A stretch of 64,000 bases of DNA from CADCVT01 sp035940955 (GTDB lineage: Bacteria; Actinomycetota; Thermoleophilia; Solirubrobacterales; Solirubrobacteraceae). A program made the translations under genes and the position numbers. The stretch lies in NCBI GenBank assembly GCA_035940955.1, contig DASZEJ010000063.1:17682-81681 (forward strand), read 5' to 3'. Of this stretch, positions 7,178 through 18,667 are shown piece by piece. The notes under the pieces were generated by a model, which saw only the letters and a list, made by a program, of their open reading frames with translations, did not search any database and had not been told where the DNA came from. Each line of letters opens with the position of its first letter. Position 1 is the stretch's first letter.

Positions 7178-8590
7178 GTGAGGAAGGCGCTCCTGCTCGG
7201 CGGCGCGCTCGCGGCGCTCGTCGCCGCCCCCTCCCCCGCCACCGCGCAGCAGAGCGACCCGAACTGCCTGACCGCCGACCCGCCGCCGGTCACGAGGCCC
7301 GAGCAGCCCGTCCGCTTCGGCATCACGCCGCGGGCGGCGGGCAGCGTCGGCGGCGCGCAGGGCAGCGTCGCGCCGGAGGACGAGGGGAAGGCGCTCGCCG
7401 CGCTGCGCGAGCTGCGTCCGGGCGGCCGGGCGCTCGTCGTGCGCATGAACCGGCTGTTCTGGGCTGACGGCGACGAGGGCATCAGGCGCTTCGCCGGCTA
7501 CGTCGACCACTACGCGGCGGCGGGGTTCGAGGTCGAGTCGCAGGTCCGGTACCACCCGCCGGAGGGGAGCGAGGGCGACCTGGAGGCGTGGGAGCGCTAC
7601 GTCCGCGCGGTCGCCCGCGAGCTGGGCCGGCGCCCGGCGCTCACGGCGCTGTCGATCACCAACGAGGCGAACTTCGACGGCTCGCGCAACACGTCCGACG
7701 GCGCGTACGCCGGGGTGATCGACGCGCTCGTCCGCGGCATGGTCGCCGCCCGCGCCGAGCTCGACGCGATCGGCCGGCCCGACGTGCAGCTCGGCTTCTC
7801 GGTGATGTGGCGCTGGAAGCCCGACAGCGACCGGCGCTTCTGGGAGCAGGTCGGGGCGAAGGCGACCCCGGAGTTCCGCGCGGCGCTCGACTACGTCGGC
7901 CTGCAGGTCTATCCCGGGCTCGTCTGGCCGCCCGCGCCGATGGCGGGCCGCACCGCGGGCGACGAGGTCGTCGAGGCGCTGACGCTGCTGCGGCACTGCT
8001 ACCTGCCGAAGGCCGGGCTGGGGCCGGAGGTCGCCGCGTGGGTGAGCGAGAACGGCTACGCGACGAACCTCGGGCGCTCGGAGCAGGCGCAGGTCGCCGA
8101 CCTGCGCTCGACGCTCGAGGCCGTCCACCGGTGGTCGGGCGAGCTGGGCGTCACCGACTACCGGTACTTCAACCTGCGCGACAACGACTCGGACGGGTCG
8201 GACCTGTTCGCGGCGGTCGGGCTGCTGCGCGACGACTACTCGCGCAAGCCGGCGTTCGCCGCGTTCGGCGGGCTGGTCGCGCAGATGGGCGCGCCGCCGC
8301 GGCCGGGCGGTCCCGCGGCGGGGGGCTCCGGCGCCGGCGCGAGCTCCGGCCTGCGCGTCCGCGTGCGCCGCCGCGGCCGGCGGACGTTCGTCGTGACCGG
8401 CCGGGTCCTCGGGCGGCCGTGCCGCGGGACCGTCCTCGTCAGCGTCGGCCGGCGCGTCCGCCGGGCCGGCGTCCGGCCCGACTGCCGCTTCCGCGCGCTG
8501 CTGCGCGCCCGCCGCACGCGCGCGCGGCGCGCCACGCTGACCGTGCGCTTCGGCCGCACCCTGGTGCGCCGGCGCGTCCGGATCGGCTGA
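7178..8590 (+). CDS. Secreted glycoside-hydrolase-like TIM-barrel protein
   Basis: Protein of 470 aa with a clear signal peptide (MRKALLLGGALAALVAAPSP, cleavage likely after ATA near residue 23). The middle looks like a clan GH-A barrel: SITNEANFDGS provides the acid/base E163 after strand 4, LDYVGLQVYPG fits strand 6, and WVSENGYATN provides the nucleophile E291 at strand 7. After a Gly/Pro linker (about 375-392) comes an Arg-rich beta domain of about 75 aa that could bind cell wall or polymer. I cannot name the sugar. The GTG start is 7 nt after a TACGTT box. The divergent neighbour is metabolic and gives no functional hint. Confidence 0.75.
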   Translation: MRKALLLGGALAALVAAPSPATAQQSDPNCLTADPPPVTRPEQPVRFGITPRAAGSVGGAQGSVAPEDEGKALAALRELRPGGRALVVRMNRLFWADGDEGIRRFAGYVDHYAAAGFEVESQVRYHPPEGSEGDLEAWERYVRAVARELGRRPALTALSITNEANFDGSRNTSDGAYAGVIDALVRGMVAARAELDAIGRPDVQLGFSVMWRWKPDSDRRFWEQVGAKATPEFRAALDYVGLQVYPGLVWPPAPMAGRTAGDEVVEALTLLRHCYLPKAGLGPEVAAWVSENGYATNLGRSEQAQVADLRSTLEAVHRWSGELGVTDYRYFNLRDNDSDGSDLFAAVGLLRDDYSRKPAFAAFGGLVAQMGAPPRPGGPAAGGSGAGASSGLRVRVRRRGRRTFVVTGRVLGRPCRGTVLVSVGRRVRRAGVRPDCRFRALLRARRTRARRATLTVRFGRTLVRRRVRIG

Positions 8591-8607
8591 GCCGGCCCGC
8601 GCCGCGG

Positions 8608-8613
8608 TAGCGT
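8608..8613 (+). promoter_or_regulatory. Leaderless-type -10 box of the GST gene
   Basis: TAGCGT, exactly 7 nt before the GTG start at 8621, in the 30-bp gap after the glycosidase-like gene. Confidence 0.5.
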
Positions 8614-8620
8614 CAACGCC

Positions 8621-9364
8621 GTGCCGGCCGTCACGTTGTGGCACGTCCCCGTCTCGCACTACAGCGAGAAGGTGCGCTGGGCGCTCGACCGCAAGCGCGT
8701 CCCGCACCGGCGGCGCGCGCTGCTGAACGGCGTGCACCCGCTCGTCGCGCTCGTCCTCACGCGCGGCGCGCACGCCACGGTGCCGGTCCTGGCGCTCGAC
8801 GGGCGCGCGATCGGCGACTCGACCGCGATCCTCGCGGCGCTGGAGGCGCGGTTCCCCGACCCGCCGCTCCTTCCGGCCGACCCCGCCGAGCGCGAGCGCG
8901 CCCTCGCCCTGGAGGACTGGTTCGACGAGCACGCCGGCGCCTACGTGCGGCGGCTCGTCTACCACGACCTCATCGCCGACCCGGACGCGCTCGACGAGGC
9001 GGCGCGCGAGCTGATGCCGTGGGTGACGCCCGCGACGGCCGGGGTCGCCGCCGCCGCGATGGTGCGCGGGCTCGACGTGCGCTTCGGCGTCCGCAGCGTC
9101 GAGCGGGCGCGGACCGCCGAGGAGAAGGTGCTGGTGGCGCTCGACCGGCTGGAGGCCGAGCTGGACGGCCGCGCGTTCCTGTGCGGCGGCGCGCTGAGCG
9201 TCGCGGACGTGGCGGCCGCCGCGCTGCTCTACCCGCTGGTCCTGCCGCCCGAGGGCCCGTGGCACCCGGAGCACGTCCCGCCGCGGTGGCGCGAGCGGAT
9301 GGACGCGGTGCGCGACCGCCGCGGCGTGCGGTGGGTCGCCGAGACGTACGCGCGCTGGCGCTGA
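8621..9364 (+). CDS. Glutathione S-transferase-like protein
   Basis: Protein of 247 aa. The N-terminal thioredoxin-fold domain (about 1-80) has the catalytic-type motif VSHYSEKVRWALD and the cis-Pro and thiol-contact motif HATVPVLALDGRAIGDSTAI. The all-helical C-terminal domain contains the GST capping motif ALSVADVAAAALLYPL. Actinobacteria mostly use mycothiol rather than glutathione, so the thiol substrate is open. The GTG start is preceded by TAGCGT at 7 nt. A perfect hairpin after the stop separates it from gpmI. Confidence 0.85.
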   Translation: MPAVTLWHVPVSHYSEKVRWALDRKRVPHRRRALLNGVHPLVALVLTRGAHATVPVLALDGRAIGDSTAILAALEARFPDPPLLPADPAERERALALEDWFDEHAGAYVRRLVYHDLIADPDALDEAARELMPWVTPATAGVAAAAMVRGLDVRFGVRSVERARTAEEKVLVALDRLEAELDGRAFLCGGALSVADVAAAALLYPLVLPPEGPWHPEHVPPRWRERMDAVRDRRGVRWVAETYARWR

Positions 9365-9389
9365 CCGGACCTCTCGCGGCCACTGCTCG

Positions 9390-9410
9390 CGACCGGTCGC
9401 AGACCGGTCG
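9390..9410. terminator. Bidirectional hairpin between GST and gpmI
   Basis: CGACCGGTC (9390-9398), loop GCA, GACCGGTCG (9402-9410): a perfect 9-bp stem in the 46-bp gap between two convergent genes. There is no T-tract, which is usual for terminators in very GC-rich genomes. Confidence 0.65.
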
Positions 9411-10845
<1,435 letters not shown>

Positions 10846-10859
<14 letters not shown>

Positions 10860-11595
10860 CGACGATCGCCAGGAAGTCGTGCGGGTCGAGCGACGCCCCG
10901 CCGACCAGCCCGCCGTCCACGTCCGGCAGCGCGAGCAGCTCGGCCGCGTTGCCGGGCTTCATGCTCCCGCCGTACTGGACGCGGATGCGCTCGCCCGCCT
11001 CGCGCGAGCGGTCGGCGACGAGCGCGCGGCAGAACGCGCACGCCTCCTGCGCCTGCTCGGGCGTCGCGACCTTGCCGGTCCCGATCGCCCAGATCGGCTC
11101 GTAGGCGATGACGACCTCGTGCAGCCGCTCGGCCGGCACGTCGTGGAGGCCCTCCTGCACCTGCGCGCGCAGCTTGCGCTCGGTGTCGCCGCGCTCGCGC
11201 TCCTCCTCGGTCTCGCCGACGCACAGAATCGGGGTCAGGCCGCTCTCCAGCGCGGCAGGGACCTTGCGCTGGAGGGCGCGGTCGGTCTCGCCGAACCACT
11301 GCCGCCGCTCCGAGTGCCCGAGGACGACGCCGTCGATGCCGATCTCCGCGAGCATCGGCGCGGACACCTCGCCGGTGAACGCGCCGCTCGGGGACTCGTG
11401 CATGTTCTGGGCGTAGACCCCGACGCTCCCGCCCGCGGCCCGCTTGGCCGCCGCGAGCGAGGTGAACGGCACGCAGACCGCGACCTCGACGCCGTCGAAC
11501 GAGCGGCCGCCGAGCGCGGCGAGGAACGCCTCGGCCTCGGCGGCGGTCTTGTGCATCTTCCAGTTGCCGGCGACGAACGGCGTGCGGGCGCTCAT
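10846..11595 (-). CDS. tpiA: Triosephosphate isomerase
   Basis: Interconverts dihydroxyacetone phosphate and glyceraldehyde 3-phosphate. The 249 aa match the family length. Landmarks are FVAGNWKMHKT (substrate Asn/Lys), VVLGHSERRQWFGE (catalytic His), VVIAYEPIWAIGTGK (catalytic Glu and the mobile loop 6) and the phosphate-binding VQYGGSMKPGN and LVGGASLD. The ATG start overlaps the pgk stop (ATGA), and the 3' end overlaps gpmI. Confidence 0.97.
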
Positions 11596-12703
11596 CGGAG
11601 CGCCTCCACCCCGGGCAGCGGCCTGCCCTCGAGCAGATCGAGCGACGCGCCGCCGCCCGTCGACAGGTGCGTCACCTCGCCGGCCAGGCCGAACTGGGCG
11701 AGCGCCGCGGCGCTGTCGCCGCCGCCGACCACGGTCGTCCCGGGCGCGCGTGCGACCGCCTCGGCGACGGCGCGCGTCCCGCTGGCGAACGGCTCGAGCT
11801 CGAACGCGCCCATCGGCCCGTTCCAGAACACGGTGCCCGCGGTCGCGATGCGCTCGGCGTAGCGCTCGGCGGTCCGGGCGCCGACGTCGAGGCCCATCCA
11901 GCCGCCGGGGACGTCGACCCCGTCCAGCTCGCGGCGCTCGGTGTCCGCGCTGAACTCGCGGCCGAGGACGAGGTCGACCGGCAGCTCGAGCTTCGGGTCG
12001 CCCATCACCTCGCGCGCGGGGTCGATCCCCTCGCGCTCGCACAGCGACTCGCCGACCGAGTGCCCCTGCGCGGCGAAGAACGGGAAGCACATCGCGCCGC
12101 CGACGAGCACCGCGTCGGCGCGCTCCAGGAACGCCTCCAGCACGCCGATCTTGTCGGTCACCTTCGCCCCGCCGACGACCGCGACGAGCGGCCGCGCCGG
12201 GTCTCGCAGGATGCCCTCGAGCGTCTCGACCTCGCGCTGGAGCAGGCGGCCCGCGAAGCTCGGCAGCAGCCGGGCGACGCCCTCGGTCGAGGCGTGCGCG
12301 CGGTGGGCGGCGCCGAACGCGTCGTTGACGTAGACGTCGGCCAGCGACGCGTAGCGGCGCGCCAGCTCCGGGTCGTTCTTCGTCTCGCCCGGCTCGAAGC
12401 GGACGTTCTCGAGCATCACGACCTCGCCGTCGTGCTCGGCGCCCAGCGGCACCTCGACGCCGAGCAGCTCCCCGGTCCGCTCGGCGACCGGCCGCAGGCT
12501 CAGCTCGGGCTCGCGGTCCTTCGGGCGGCCGAGATGCGCCGCCAGCACGAGCCGCGCGCCGCGCTCGCGCAGCTCGTTCAGCGTCGGCAGCGCCGCCCGG
12601 ATCCGCGTGTCGTCCGCGATCGCCCCGTCCTTCAGGGGGACGTTGAAGTCGACCCGGACGAGGACGCGCTTGCCGTCGATGTCCCCCAGGTCGTCGAGGG
12701 TCC

Positions 12704-12707
<4 letters not shown>
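11592..12707 (-). CDS. pgk: Phosphoglycerate kinase
   Basis: Transfers phosphate from 1,3-bisphosphoglycerate to ADP. It has 371 aa, on the short side (usual about 390). Landmarks are VLVRVDFNVPLKDG near the N-terminus, the substrate basic patch AHLGRPK, LENVRFEPGE, VAVVGGAKVTDKIGVLEAF for the hinge and nucleotide domain, and TTVVGGGDSAAALAQFG near the end. The GTG start overlaps the gap stop (GTGA), and the stop overlaps the tpiA start (ATGA), so translation is coupled across the operon. Confidence 0.97.
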
Positions 12708-13732
<1,025 letters not shown>

Positions 13733-13778
13733 GGGTTTCAGTCCTCCTGAAGTCGTCAGTTGAGGCGAAGCAGCCTAT

Positions 13779-14144
13779 CTACCGGGCGCCGCTGACGATC
13801 TCGACGCGCAAGCCGTCCGGATCGGTCAGGTACGCCGCGAAGTAGCGCCGGCCGTAGCGCGGCCGCGGGCCGGGCGCGCCCGCGTCCGCGCCGCCGCCGG
13901 CGACGCCCGCCGCATGCGCGGCCTGCACCGCCGCCTTGCCGGAGGCGCGCAGCGCGACGTGCCCGTACCCCGGCGCCGGGCTGCGGCCGCGCTCGACGAT
14001 CCAGAACGCCGGGCCGTTGTCGCCGTAGGCGATCGCGTGGCTCGACTGGTGCGCGCGGCGGGTGCCCAGCGCGTAGAAGACCGCGTCGTAGAACCGCGCG
14101 GAGCGGGTCAGGTCGGACACCTCGAAGCCGACGTGGTCGAGCAC
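13779..14144 (-). CDS. Single-domain VOC (glyoxalase-fold) protein
   Basis: Protein of 121 aa, one vicinal-oxygen-chelate unit. LDHVGFEVSDLTRSARFYDAV gives the first metal His and the first helix; GYGHVALRASG and YLTDPDGLRVEIV supply the remaining ligand positions. Substrate unknown. It lies between rapZ (42 bp upstream) and gap (46 bp downstream) on the same strand, in the place often held by yvcK and whiA in relatives. The GTG start fits the usual N-terminus of the family. Confidence 0.8.
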   Translation of the reverse strand: MLDHVGFEVSDLTRSARFYDAVFYALGTRRAHQSSHAIAYGDNGPAFWIVERGRSPAPGYGHVALRASGKAAVQAAHAAGVAGGGADAGAPGPRPRYGRRYFAAYLTDPDGLRVEIVSGAR

Positions 14145-14185
14145 GGGCCTGGACTTCGCCGCCGCGCGCTCGCGCCCTCCCCGCG

Positions 14186-15097
14186 CTAGAGGTCGACGTC
14201 GCGGTGCACCACGTCGACCGCGATCCCGTCGCGGCCCTTGTAGCGCGCGGCGAGGTGCTCGGCGACCGCCACCGAGCGGTGGCGCCCGCCGGTGCAGCCG
14301 ATCGCGATCGTCAGGTGCGCCTTGCCCTCCAGCACGTACTGCGGCAGGAGGAAGTCGAGCAGCGCGTGCAGGCGCTCGTAGAGCTCCGCGAGCTTGCCGT
14401 CGCGCCCGACGTACTCGACGACGCGCGGGTCGCGGCCGGTGAGCGGGCGCAGGTCGTCGACCCAGTGCGGGTTGGGCAGGAAGCGGACGTCGAAGATCAG
14501 GTCGGCCTCGCGGTGCGAGCCGTGCTTGAAGCCGAACGACGTGAACGACACGGTCAGGCGCTCGCGGGCGATCGGCAGCATGTCCTTGACGACGCGGCGG
14601 CGCAGCGCCGGCGGCGAGAGCGACGTCGTGTCGACGACGAGCTGGGCGCGCTCGCGCAGCGGGGCGAGCACCTCGCGCTCGGCCACGATCCCGCCCGCGA
14701 CGCTGCCGACGGCCGCGAGCGGGTGCCGGCGGCGGGTCGCCTTGTAGCGCATCAGCAGCGCGCCCTCCTCGGCGTCGAGGAACAGCATCCGGTGCGGCAC
14801 GCCGCGCTCCTGCAGCTCGTCGAGCACCTCCAGCAGCCCCTCGAAGAACTCGCCCCCGCGCACGTCGCAGACGACCGCGGCCAGCTCGACCTTGGACCCG
14901 TGGTGGCTGAACAGGTCGACCAGGCCGCGGATCATCCCGGGCGGCAGGTTGTCGACGCAGAAGTAGCCGGCGTCCTCGAACACGTTCATCGCCGTCGACT
15001 TCCCGGCCCCCGAGAAGCCGGTGATGACGACGAGGTCCCTGAGCGTGCCCAGGCCCTCCTCCGCCTCGCCGTGGCGGCGGCTGTCGATGGTGGCCAC
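14186..15097 (-). CDS. rapZ: RapZ-family P-loop nucleotide-binding protein
   Basis: Protein of about 303 aa. An N-terminal kinase-like domain has the Walker A LVVITGFSGAGKSTAMN and YFCVDNLPPGMI; the C-terminal domain carries HLTIAIGCTGGRHRSVAVAE and the FTSFGFKHGSHREADLIFDVR signature of the family. In Gammaproteobacteria RapZ controls glucosamine-6-phosphate synthase through small RNAs; in Gram-positives the role is unclear. I prefer the GTG at 15097; an ATG at 15133 would overlap the divergent lipase gene by 22 bp. In Actinobacteria this gene normally sits next to uvrC, but here 3.5 kb of plus-strand genes separate them. Confidence 0.93.
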   Translation of the reverse strand: MATIDSRRHGEAEEGLGTLRDLVVITGFSGAGKSTAMNVFEDAGYFCVDNLPPGMIRGLVDLFSHHGSKVELAAVVCDVRGGEFFEGLLEVLDELQERGVPHRMLFLDAEEGALLMRYKATRRRHPLAAVGSVAGGIVAEREVLAPLRERAQLVVDTTSLSPPALRRRVVKDMLPIARERLTVSFTSFGFKHGSHREADLIFDVRFLPNPHWVDDLRPLTGRDPRVVEYVGRDGKLAELYERLHALLDFLLPQYVLEGKAHLTIAIGCTGGRHRSVAVAEHLAARYKGRDGIAVDVVHRDVDL

Positions 15098-15111
15098 GGC
15101 ATCATTGTGGC

Positions 15112-15972
15112 GTGCCGCGCGGATCGCCTTCACGCAGGGTCGCGTTCGTGCTCGGCGGCGGCGGGCACCTCGGCGCCCACGAGGTCGGGATGCTGCGGGC
15201 GCTGCTCGAGCGCGGGATCGTGCCCGACCTCGTCGTCGGGACGTCGATCGGCGCGATCAACGGGGCGGCGGTGGCGGCCGACCCGACGGTCGCGGCGGCC
15301 GAGCGGCTGGCCGGGATGTGGACGCGGCTGGAGCGCAGCGACGTGTTCGGCGGATCGGTCCTCGGGCGGCTCGGGACGCTCGCGCGCACGCGCACGCACC
15401 TGCACGACAACGAGGCGCTGCGCCGGCTGCTCGCCGAGGAGCTGCCGGTCGAGCGGATCGAGGAGCTGCCGGTGGCGTTCGAGTGCGTCGCGGCGTCGAT
15501 CGAGTCGGCGTCCGAGCACTGGTTCGACTCGGGGCCGATCGTTGACGCCGTGCTCGCCTCCTCGGCCGTGCCGGGGATCCTGCCCCCGGTCGAGATCGGC
15601 GGCGAGCACTTCCTGGACGGCGGGATCGTCAACTCGATCCCGGTCAGCCGCGCGGTCGGGCACGGCGCCGAGACGATCTACGTCATGCACGTCGGCCGCG
15701 TCGACCGGCCGCTCGAGCCGCCGCGGTGGCCGTGGGAGGTCGCGCTGGTGGCGTTCGAGATCGCGCGCCGGCACCGGTTCGTCGGGGACATCGCGTCGCT
15801 GGGCGACGACGTCGAGGTGCACGTCCTGCCGACCGGGCAGCGCGAGCCGCCGCGCTACACCGACCTCTCGCAGTTCCGCTACCGCGACATGTCGCGGGTG
15901 GGCGAGCACATCGAGCGGGCGCACACGGCGACGGCCGAGTACCTCGACGGGCTGGAGCGGGAGGCGTCGTGA
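15112..15972 (+). CDS. Patatin-like phospholipase
   Basis: Protein of 286 aa, serine-aspartate dyad lipase of the RssA/patatin type. It has the oxyanion loop FVLGGGGHLGAHEVGML, the nucleophile elbow VVGTSIGAING (Ser in GTSIG) and the catalytic Asp in FLDGGIVNSIPV. No signal peptide, so it acts inside the cell or at the inner face of the membrane. The GTG start is 14 bp from the rapZ start on the other strand. It overlaps the next gene, an acyltransferase, by GTGA, suggesting the pair removes and re-adds acyl chains during lipid remodelling (inference). Confidence 0.9.
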   Translation: MPRGSPSRRVAFVLGGGGHLGAHEVGMLRALLERGIVPDLVVGTSIGAINGAAVAADPTVAAAERLAGMWTRLERSDVFGGSVLGRLGTLARTRTHLHDNEALRRLLAEELPVERIEELPVAFECVAASIESASEHWFDSGPIVDAVLASSAVPGILPPVEIGGEHFLDGGIVNSIPVSRAVGHGAETIYVMHVGRVDRPLEPPRWPWEVALVAFEIARRHRFVGDIASLGDDVEVHVLPTGQREPPRYTDLSQFRYRDMSRVGEHIERAHTATAEYLDGLEREAS

Positions 15973-16976
15973 AGCGGGTGCCGCCGACGCTCGTCCGGCG
16001 GTTCGTCCTGGCGCCGCTCGTGGTCGTGCTCGACGTGCTGCTGCTCGCGCTCTCCCCGCTGCTGTTCCTGCTTGCCGCCGTCGTGGGGCCGTTCCTCGGC
16101 GGGACCCGCGCGCTGCGGGCGACGTACGTGCTCGTCGCCTACGCGGCGCGCCACCTGCAGGCCGTCCTCGCGCTGTTCGCGCTGTGGGTGCGCAGCGGGT
16201 TCGGTCGCCGCCTGCCGGCGGAGGCGATGCAGGAGGCGCACTACGAGGTCATGCGCCGCTTCGTGTCCGGGATCTACCGGGCGATGACCCGGGCCGCGCG
16301 GGTCGAGGTGCGGACCGACGAGAGCGAGGAGGCGCGGCGCGCGCTGTCGGAGGGCGACCGGCCGGTGGTGGTGCTCAGCCGGCACGCCGGCGAGGGCGAC
16401 ACGTTCCTCGTCATCCACCAGCTGCTGTGCCGGCACGGGCGCCGTCCGCGCGTGGTCATGCACGAGGCGCTCCAGCTCGACCCGCTCATCGACGTCCTCG
16501 GCGCACGCCTCCCGCACCGCTTCGTCGACCCCCGCGGCGGCGACACCGAGGTCGAGATCGCCGCGATGGCGCGCGAGCTGGACGCCGCGGCGGCCGTCGT
16601 GATCTTCCCCGAGGGCGCGAACTTCAGCGAGGAGCAGCGCCGCCGCGGCATCGCCCGCCTGGAGCGCGGCGGCCACGACCGCCAGGCCGAGGTGGCCCGC
16701 GCGATGCGCCACGTCAGCGCGCCCCGGCCGGGCGGCACGCTCGCGGCGATCGAGGCGGCGCACGAGGCCGACGTCGTGATCATGGGCCACGCCGGGTTCC
16801 CGACCGGCCTGGCCGAGGCGTGGCGCCTGCTGCCCGAGCGCCAGACGATCGAAGTCAAGCTGTGGCACGAGCCCGCGGAGACGATCCCGGCCGACCGCGG
16901 CGAGCGGATCGCCTGGCTCTTCGACCGCTGGCGGCGCCTGGACGCCTGGGTCGAGGAGCGCGGGCGCGCCACCTAG
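15969..16976 (+). CDS. Membrane-bound glycerophospholipid acyltransferase (PlsC-type)
   Basis: Protein of 335 aa. A hydrophobic N-terminus (two segments between about residues 12 and 70) anchors it. The PlsC block follows: VVVLSRHAGEGDTFLV provides the H-x4-D catalytic motif, and AVVIFPEGANFSEEQ the acyl-acceptor motif (PEG). The acceptor cannot be told from sequence; lysophosphatidate or a related lysolipid is likely. The GTG start overlaps the patatin stop, so synthesis is coupled to that of the lipase. Confidence 0.87.
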   Translation: MKRVPPTLVRRFVLAPLVVVLDVLLLALSPLLFLLAAVVGPFLGGTRALRATYVLVAYAARHLQAVLALFALWVRSGFGRRLPAEAMQEAHYEVMRRFVSGIYRAMTRAARVEVRTDESEEARRALSEGDRPVVVLSRHAGEGDTFLVIHQLLCRHGRRPRVVMHEALQLDPLIDVLGARLPHRFVDPRGGDTEVEIAAMARELDAAAAVVIFPEGANFSEEQRRRGIARLERGGHDRQAEVARAMRHVSAPRPGGTLAAIEAAHEADVVIMGHAGFPTGLAEAWRLLPERQTIEVKLWHEPAETIPADRGERIAWLFDRWRRLDAWVEERGRAT

Positions 16977-16984
16977 CGAAGGGC

Positions 16985-17014
16985 TTGTTTCGCACAGTGT
17001 GCGCCGACTAGTGT
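16985..17014 (+). promoter_or_regulatory. Promoter with embedded palindrome upstream of the BNR protein
   Basis: TTGTTT (16985-16990), 18-bp spacer, TAGTGT (17009-17014). The spacer starts with CGCACAGTGTGCG (16991-17003), a perfect inverted repeat with 6-bp arms around one base. A palindrome between -35 and -10 is a classical repressor site. No candidate regulator is adjacent. Confidence 0.5.
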
Positions 17015-17070
17015 TGTCCTTTCGAGGGATGGCGGCGCGCGCTTCGCGGGTCGCCGAGAAGGAGGTAAGG

Positions 17071-18624
17071 ATGAGGGCAGCACTCCTGGTGGCCGCGGCC
17101 GCGCTCGGAACCGCGGCGCTCGCGGGGCCCGCGGCGGCGGCGCCGCTGACCGTCGGGCCGGTGTCCGTCGCTTCGACGCTCGCGAGCCCGTTCGCGCCCG
17201 GTTGCGGCGGCCCCGGCGAGGCCGGGCCGAGCAGCGTCAACTACGCGAACTCCGAGGTGGAGCCGCACCTGGCCGTCAACCCGACCAACGGCAGCGTGAT
17301 GGTCGGCGGCTGGCAGCAGGACCGCTGGTCGGACGGCGGCGCGCACGGCAACGTCTACGCGTTCTCGACCGACGCCGGCGCGACATGGACGCCCAGCTCG
17401 CCGGCGTTCTCGCGCTGCGCGGGCGGCACCGCGACGAGCGCGCGGCAGGGCACGACGCTCGCCCCGCGGCCGAGCGACTACCAGCGCGCGACCGACCCGT
17501 GGGTCTCGTACGGGCCCGCCGGCCGCGTCCACGCGATCGCGATCGGGTTCGACAACTCGACCGCGCGCAACGCCATCCTCGCCGCGTTCTCGAACGACAA
17601 CGGCGCGACGTGGAGCGCGCCGCGCGAGCTGCGGTTCGACAACCCGCGGGCGCTCGGCAACAACTTCAACGACAAGGAGACGCTGACGGCCGATCCGACC
17701 GACGCGAACCTCGTGTACGCGACGTGGCAGCGGATCGTCTCGCCGAGCGAGGTCTCGAGCGGCAAGGCGTACGAGAACTCGCTGAGCTGGTACTCGGACG
17801 CGTGGTTCACGCGCTCGACGAACGGCGGCGTGACGTGGGAGGCGGCGCGGTCGATCTTCCACCCGCGCGGGCGCCACAACCAGACGATCGGCAACCAGGT
17901 CGAGGTGCTGCCGAACGGGACGCTGGTCAACGGCTTCAACTTCATCCAGGGCGTGTCCAACAACGACAAGCAGCGCGGCTACAACGTCGCGGTGCTGCGG
18001 TCGACGAACAAGGGCCAGACCTGGAGCGCGGAGCCGATCCACGTCAGCCGGCTGCTCGTGGACGACGTGCACGACCCCGACACGGGCGTCGGCGTGCGGA
18101 CGGGCGACATCATCCCCGACTTCGCGGTGGACTTCTCGAACACCGCGACCCGCGGGAACCTGTACGCGGTCTGGATGGACACGCGGTTCAACGACCCGGA
18201 CCACAACGACATCCTGCTGTCGCGCTCGCGTGACGGCGGGCGGACGTGGAGCGCGCCGACCGTGGTCGACCAGGCCCCGGCGGGCGTGGACGCGTTCACG
18301 GCGACGGTGGACGTCGACGGCGCGGGCCGCGTCGCGGTCAGCTACTACGACTTCCGCAACGACGTCGCGGGGGACGGGGTGCTGTCCACCGACCTGTGGG
18401 TCGCGCACTCGCACGACGGCGGCCAGACGTTCGCCGCGGCCGACGAGACGCGGATGACGCCGGCGTCGTTCGACATGAGGACCGCGCCCTTCGCGCGCGG
18501 CTACTTCGTCGGCGACTACACCGGCCTCAGCCACTTCGGCAGCCGCATCGACGCGCTGTGGGTCGACGCCAACGACGGCAACACGGCCAACCGCACGGAC
18601 GTGCTGCACCGCAGCGGGCAGTAG
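17071..18624 (+). CDS. Secreted BNR-repeat (sialidase-like) beta-propeller protein
   Basis: Protein of 517 aa with a signal peptide (MRAALLVAAAALGTAALAGP, cleavage after AAAA near residue 25). Six Asp-box repeats of the S-x-D-x-G-x-T-W type are visible: STDAGATW, SNDNGATW, STNGGVTW, STNKGQTW, SRDGGRTW and SHDGGQTF, consistent with a six-bladed propeller. The arginine triad of true sialidases is not obvious, so I would not call it a sialidase; polysaccharide binding or cleavage outside the cell is likely. The ATG at 17071 follows a strong AAGGAGGT (17059-17066), so this gene is leadered, unlike many neighbours. Confidence 0.82.
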   Translation: MRAALLVAAAALGTAALAGPAAAAPLTVGPVSVASTLASPFAPGCGGPGEAGPSSVNYANSEVEPHLAVNPTNGSVMVGGWQQDRWSDGGAHGNVYAFSTDAGATWTPSSPAFSRCAGGTATSARQGTTLAPRPSDYQRATDPWVSYGPAGRVHAIAIGFDNSTARNAILAAFSNDNGATWSAPRELRFDNPRALGNNFNDKETLTADPTDANLVYATWQRIVSPSEVSSGKAYENSLSWYSDAWFTRSTNGGVTWEAARSIFHPRGRHNQTIGNQVEVLPNGTLVNGFNFIQGVSNNDKQRGYNVAVLRSTNKGQTWSAEPIHVSRLLVDDVHDPDTGVGVRTGDIIPDFAVDFSNTATRGNLYAVWMDTRFNDPDHNDILLSRSRDGGRTWSAPTVVDQAPAGVDAFTATVDVDGAGRVAVSYYDFRNDVAGDGVLSTDLWVAHSHDGGQTFAAADETRMTPASFDMRTAPFARGYFVGDYTGLSHFGSRIDALWVDANDGNTANRTDVLHRSGQ

Positions 18625-18637
18625 CGGACTGAGCGGC

Positions 18638-18667
18638 GGGCGCGGCCGGGCGATCCCGGCCGCGCCC
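18638..18667. terminator. Bidirectional hairpin between the BNR gene and uvrC
   Basis: GGGCGCGGCCGGG (18638-18650), loop CGAT, CCCGGCCGCGCCC (18655-18667): a perfect 13-bp stem filling the 42-bp convergent gap and touching the uvrC stop codon. It is the strongest terminator-like structure in the window. Confidence 0.75.

Noticed and set aside
7139..9274. Extension of the E1-like gene far upstream of 7138 on the minus strand
   Set aside because: The extra 712 codons run antisense to the glycosidase-like and GST genes and read as Arg/Pro/Ala-rich noise. Family homology begins at MDAPDLEVLD.
17071..18624. Naming the BNR protein a sialidase
   Set aside because: Asp boxes are clear, but the arginine triad and catalytic Tyr/Glu of sialidases are not evident. 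Asp boxes occur in many other propellers.
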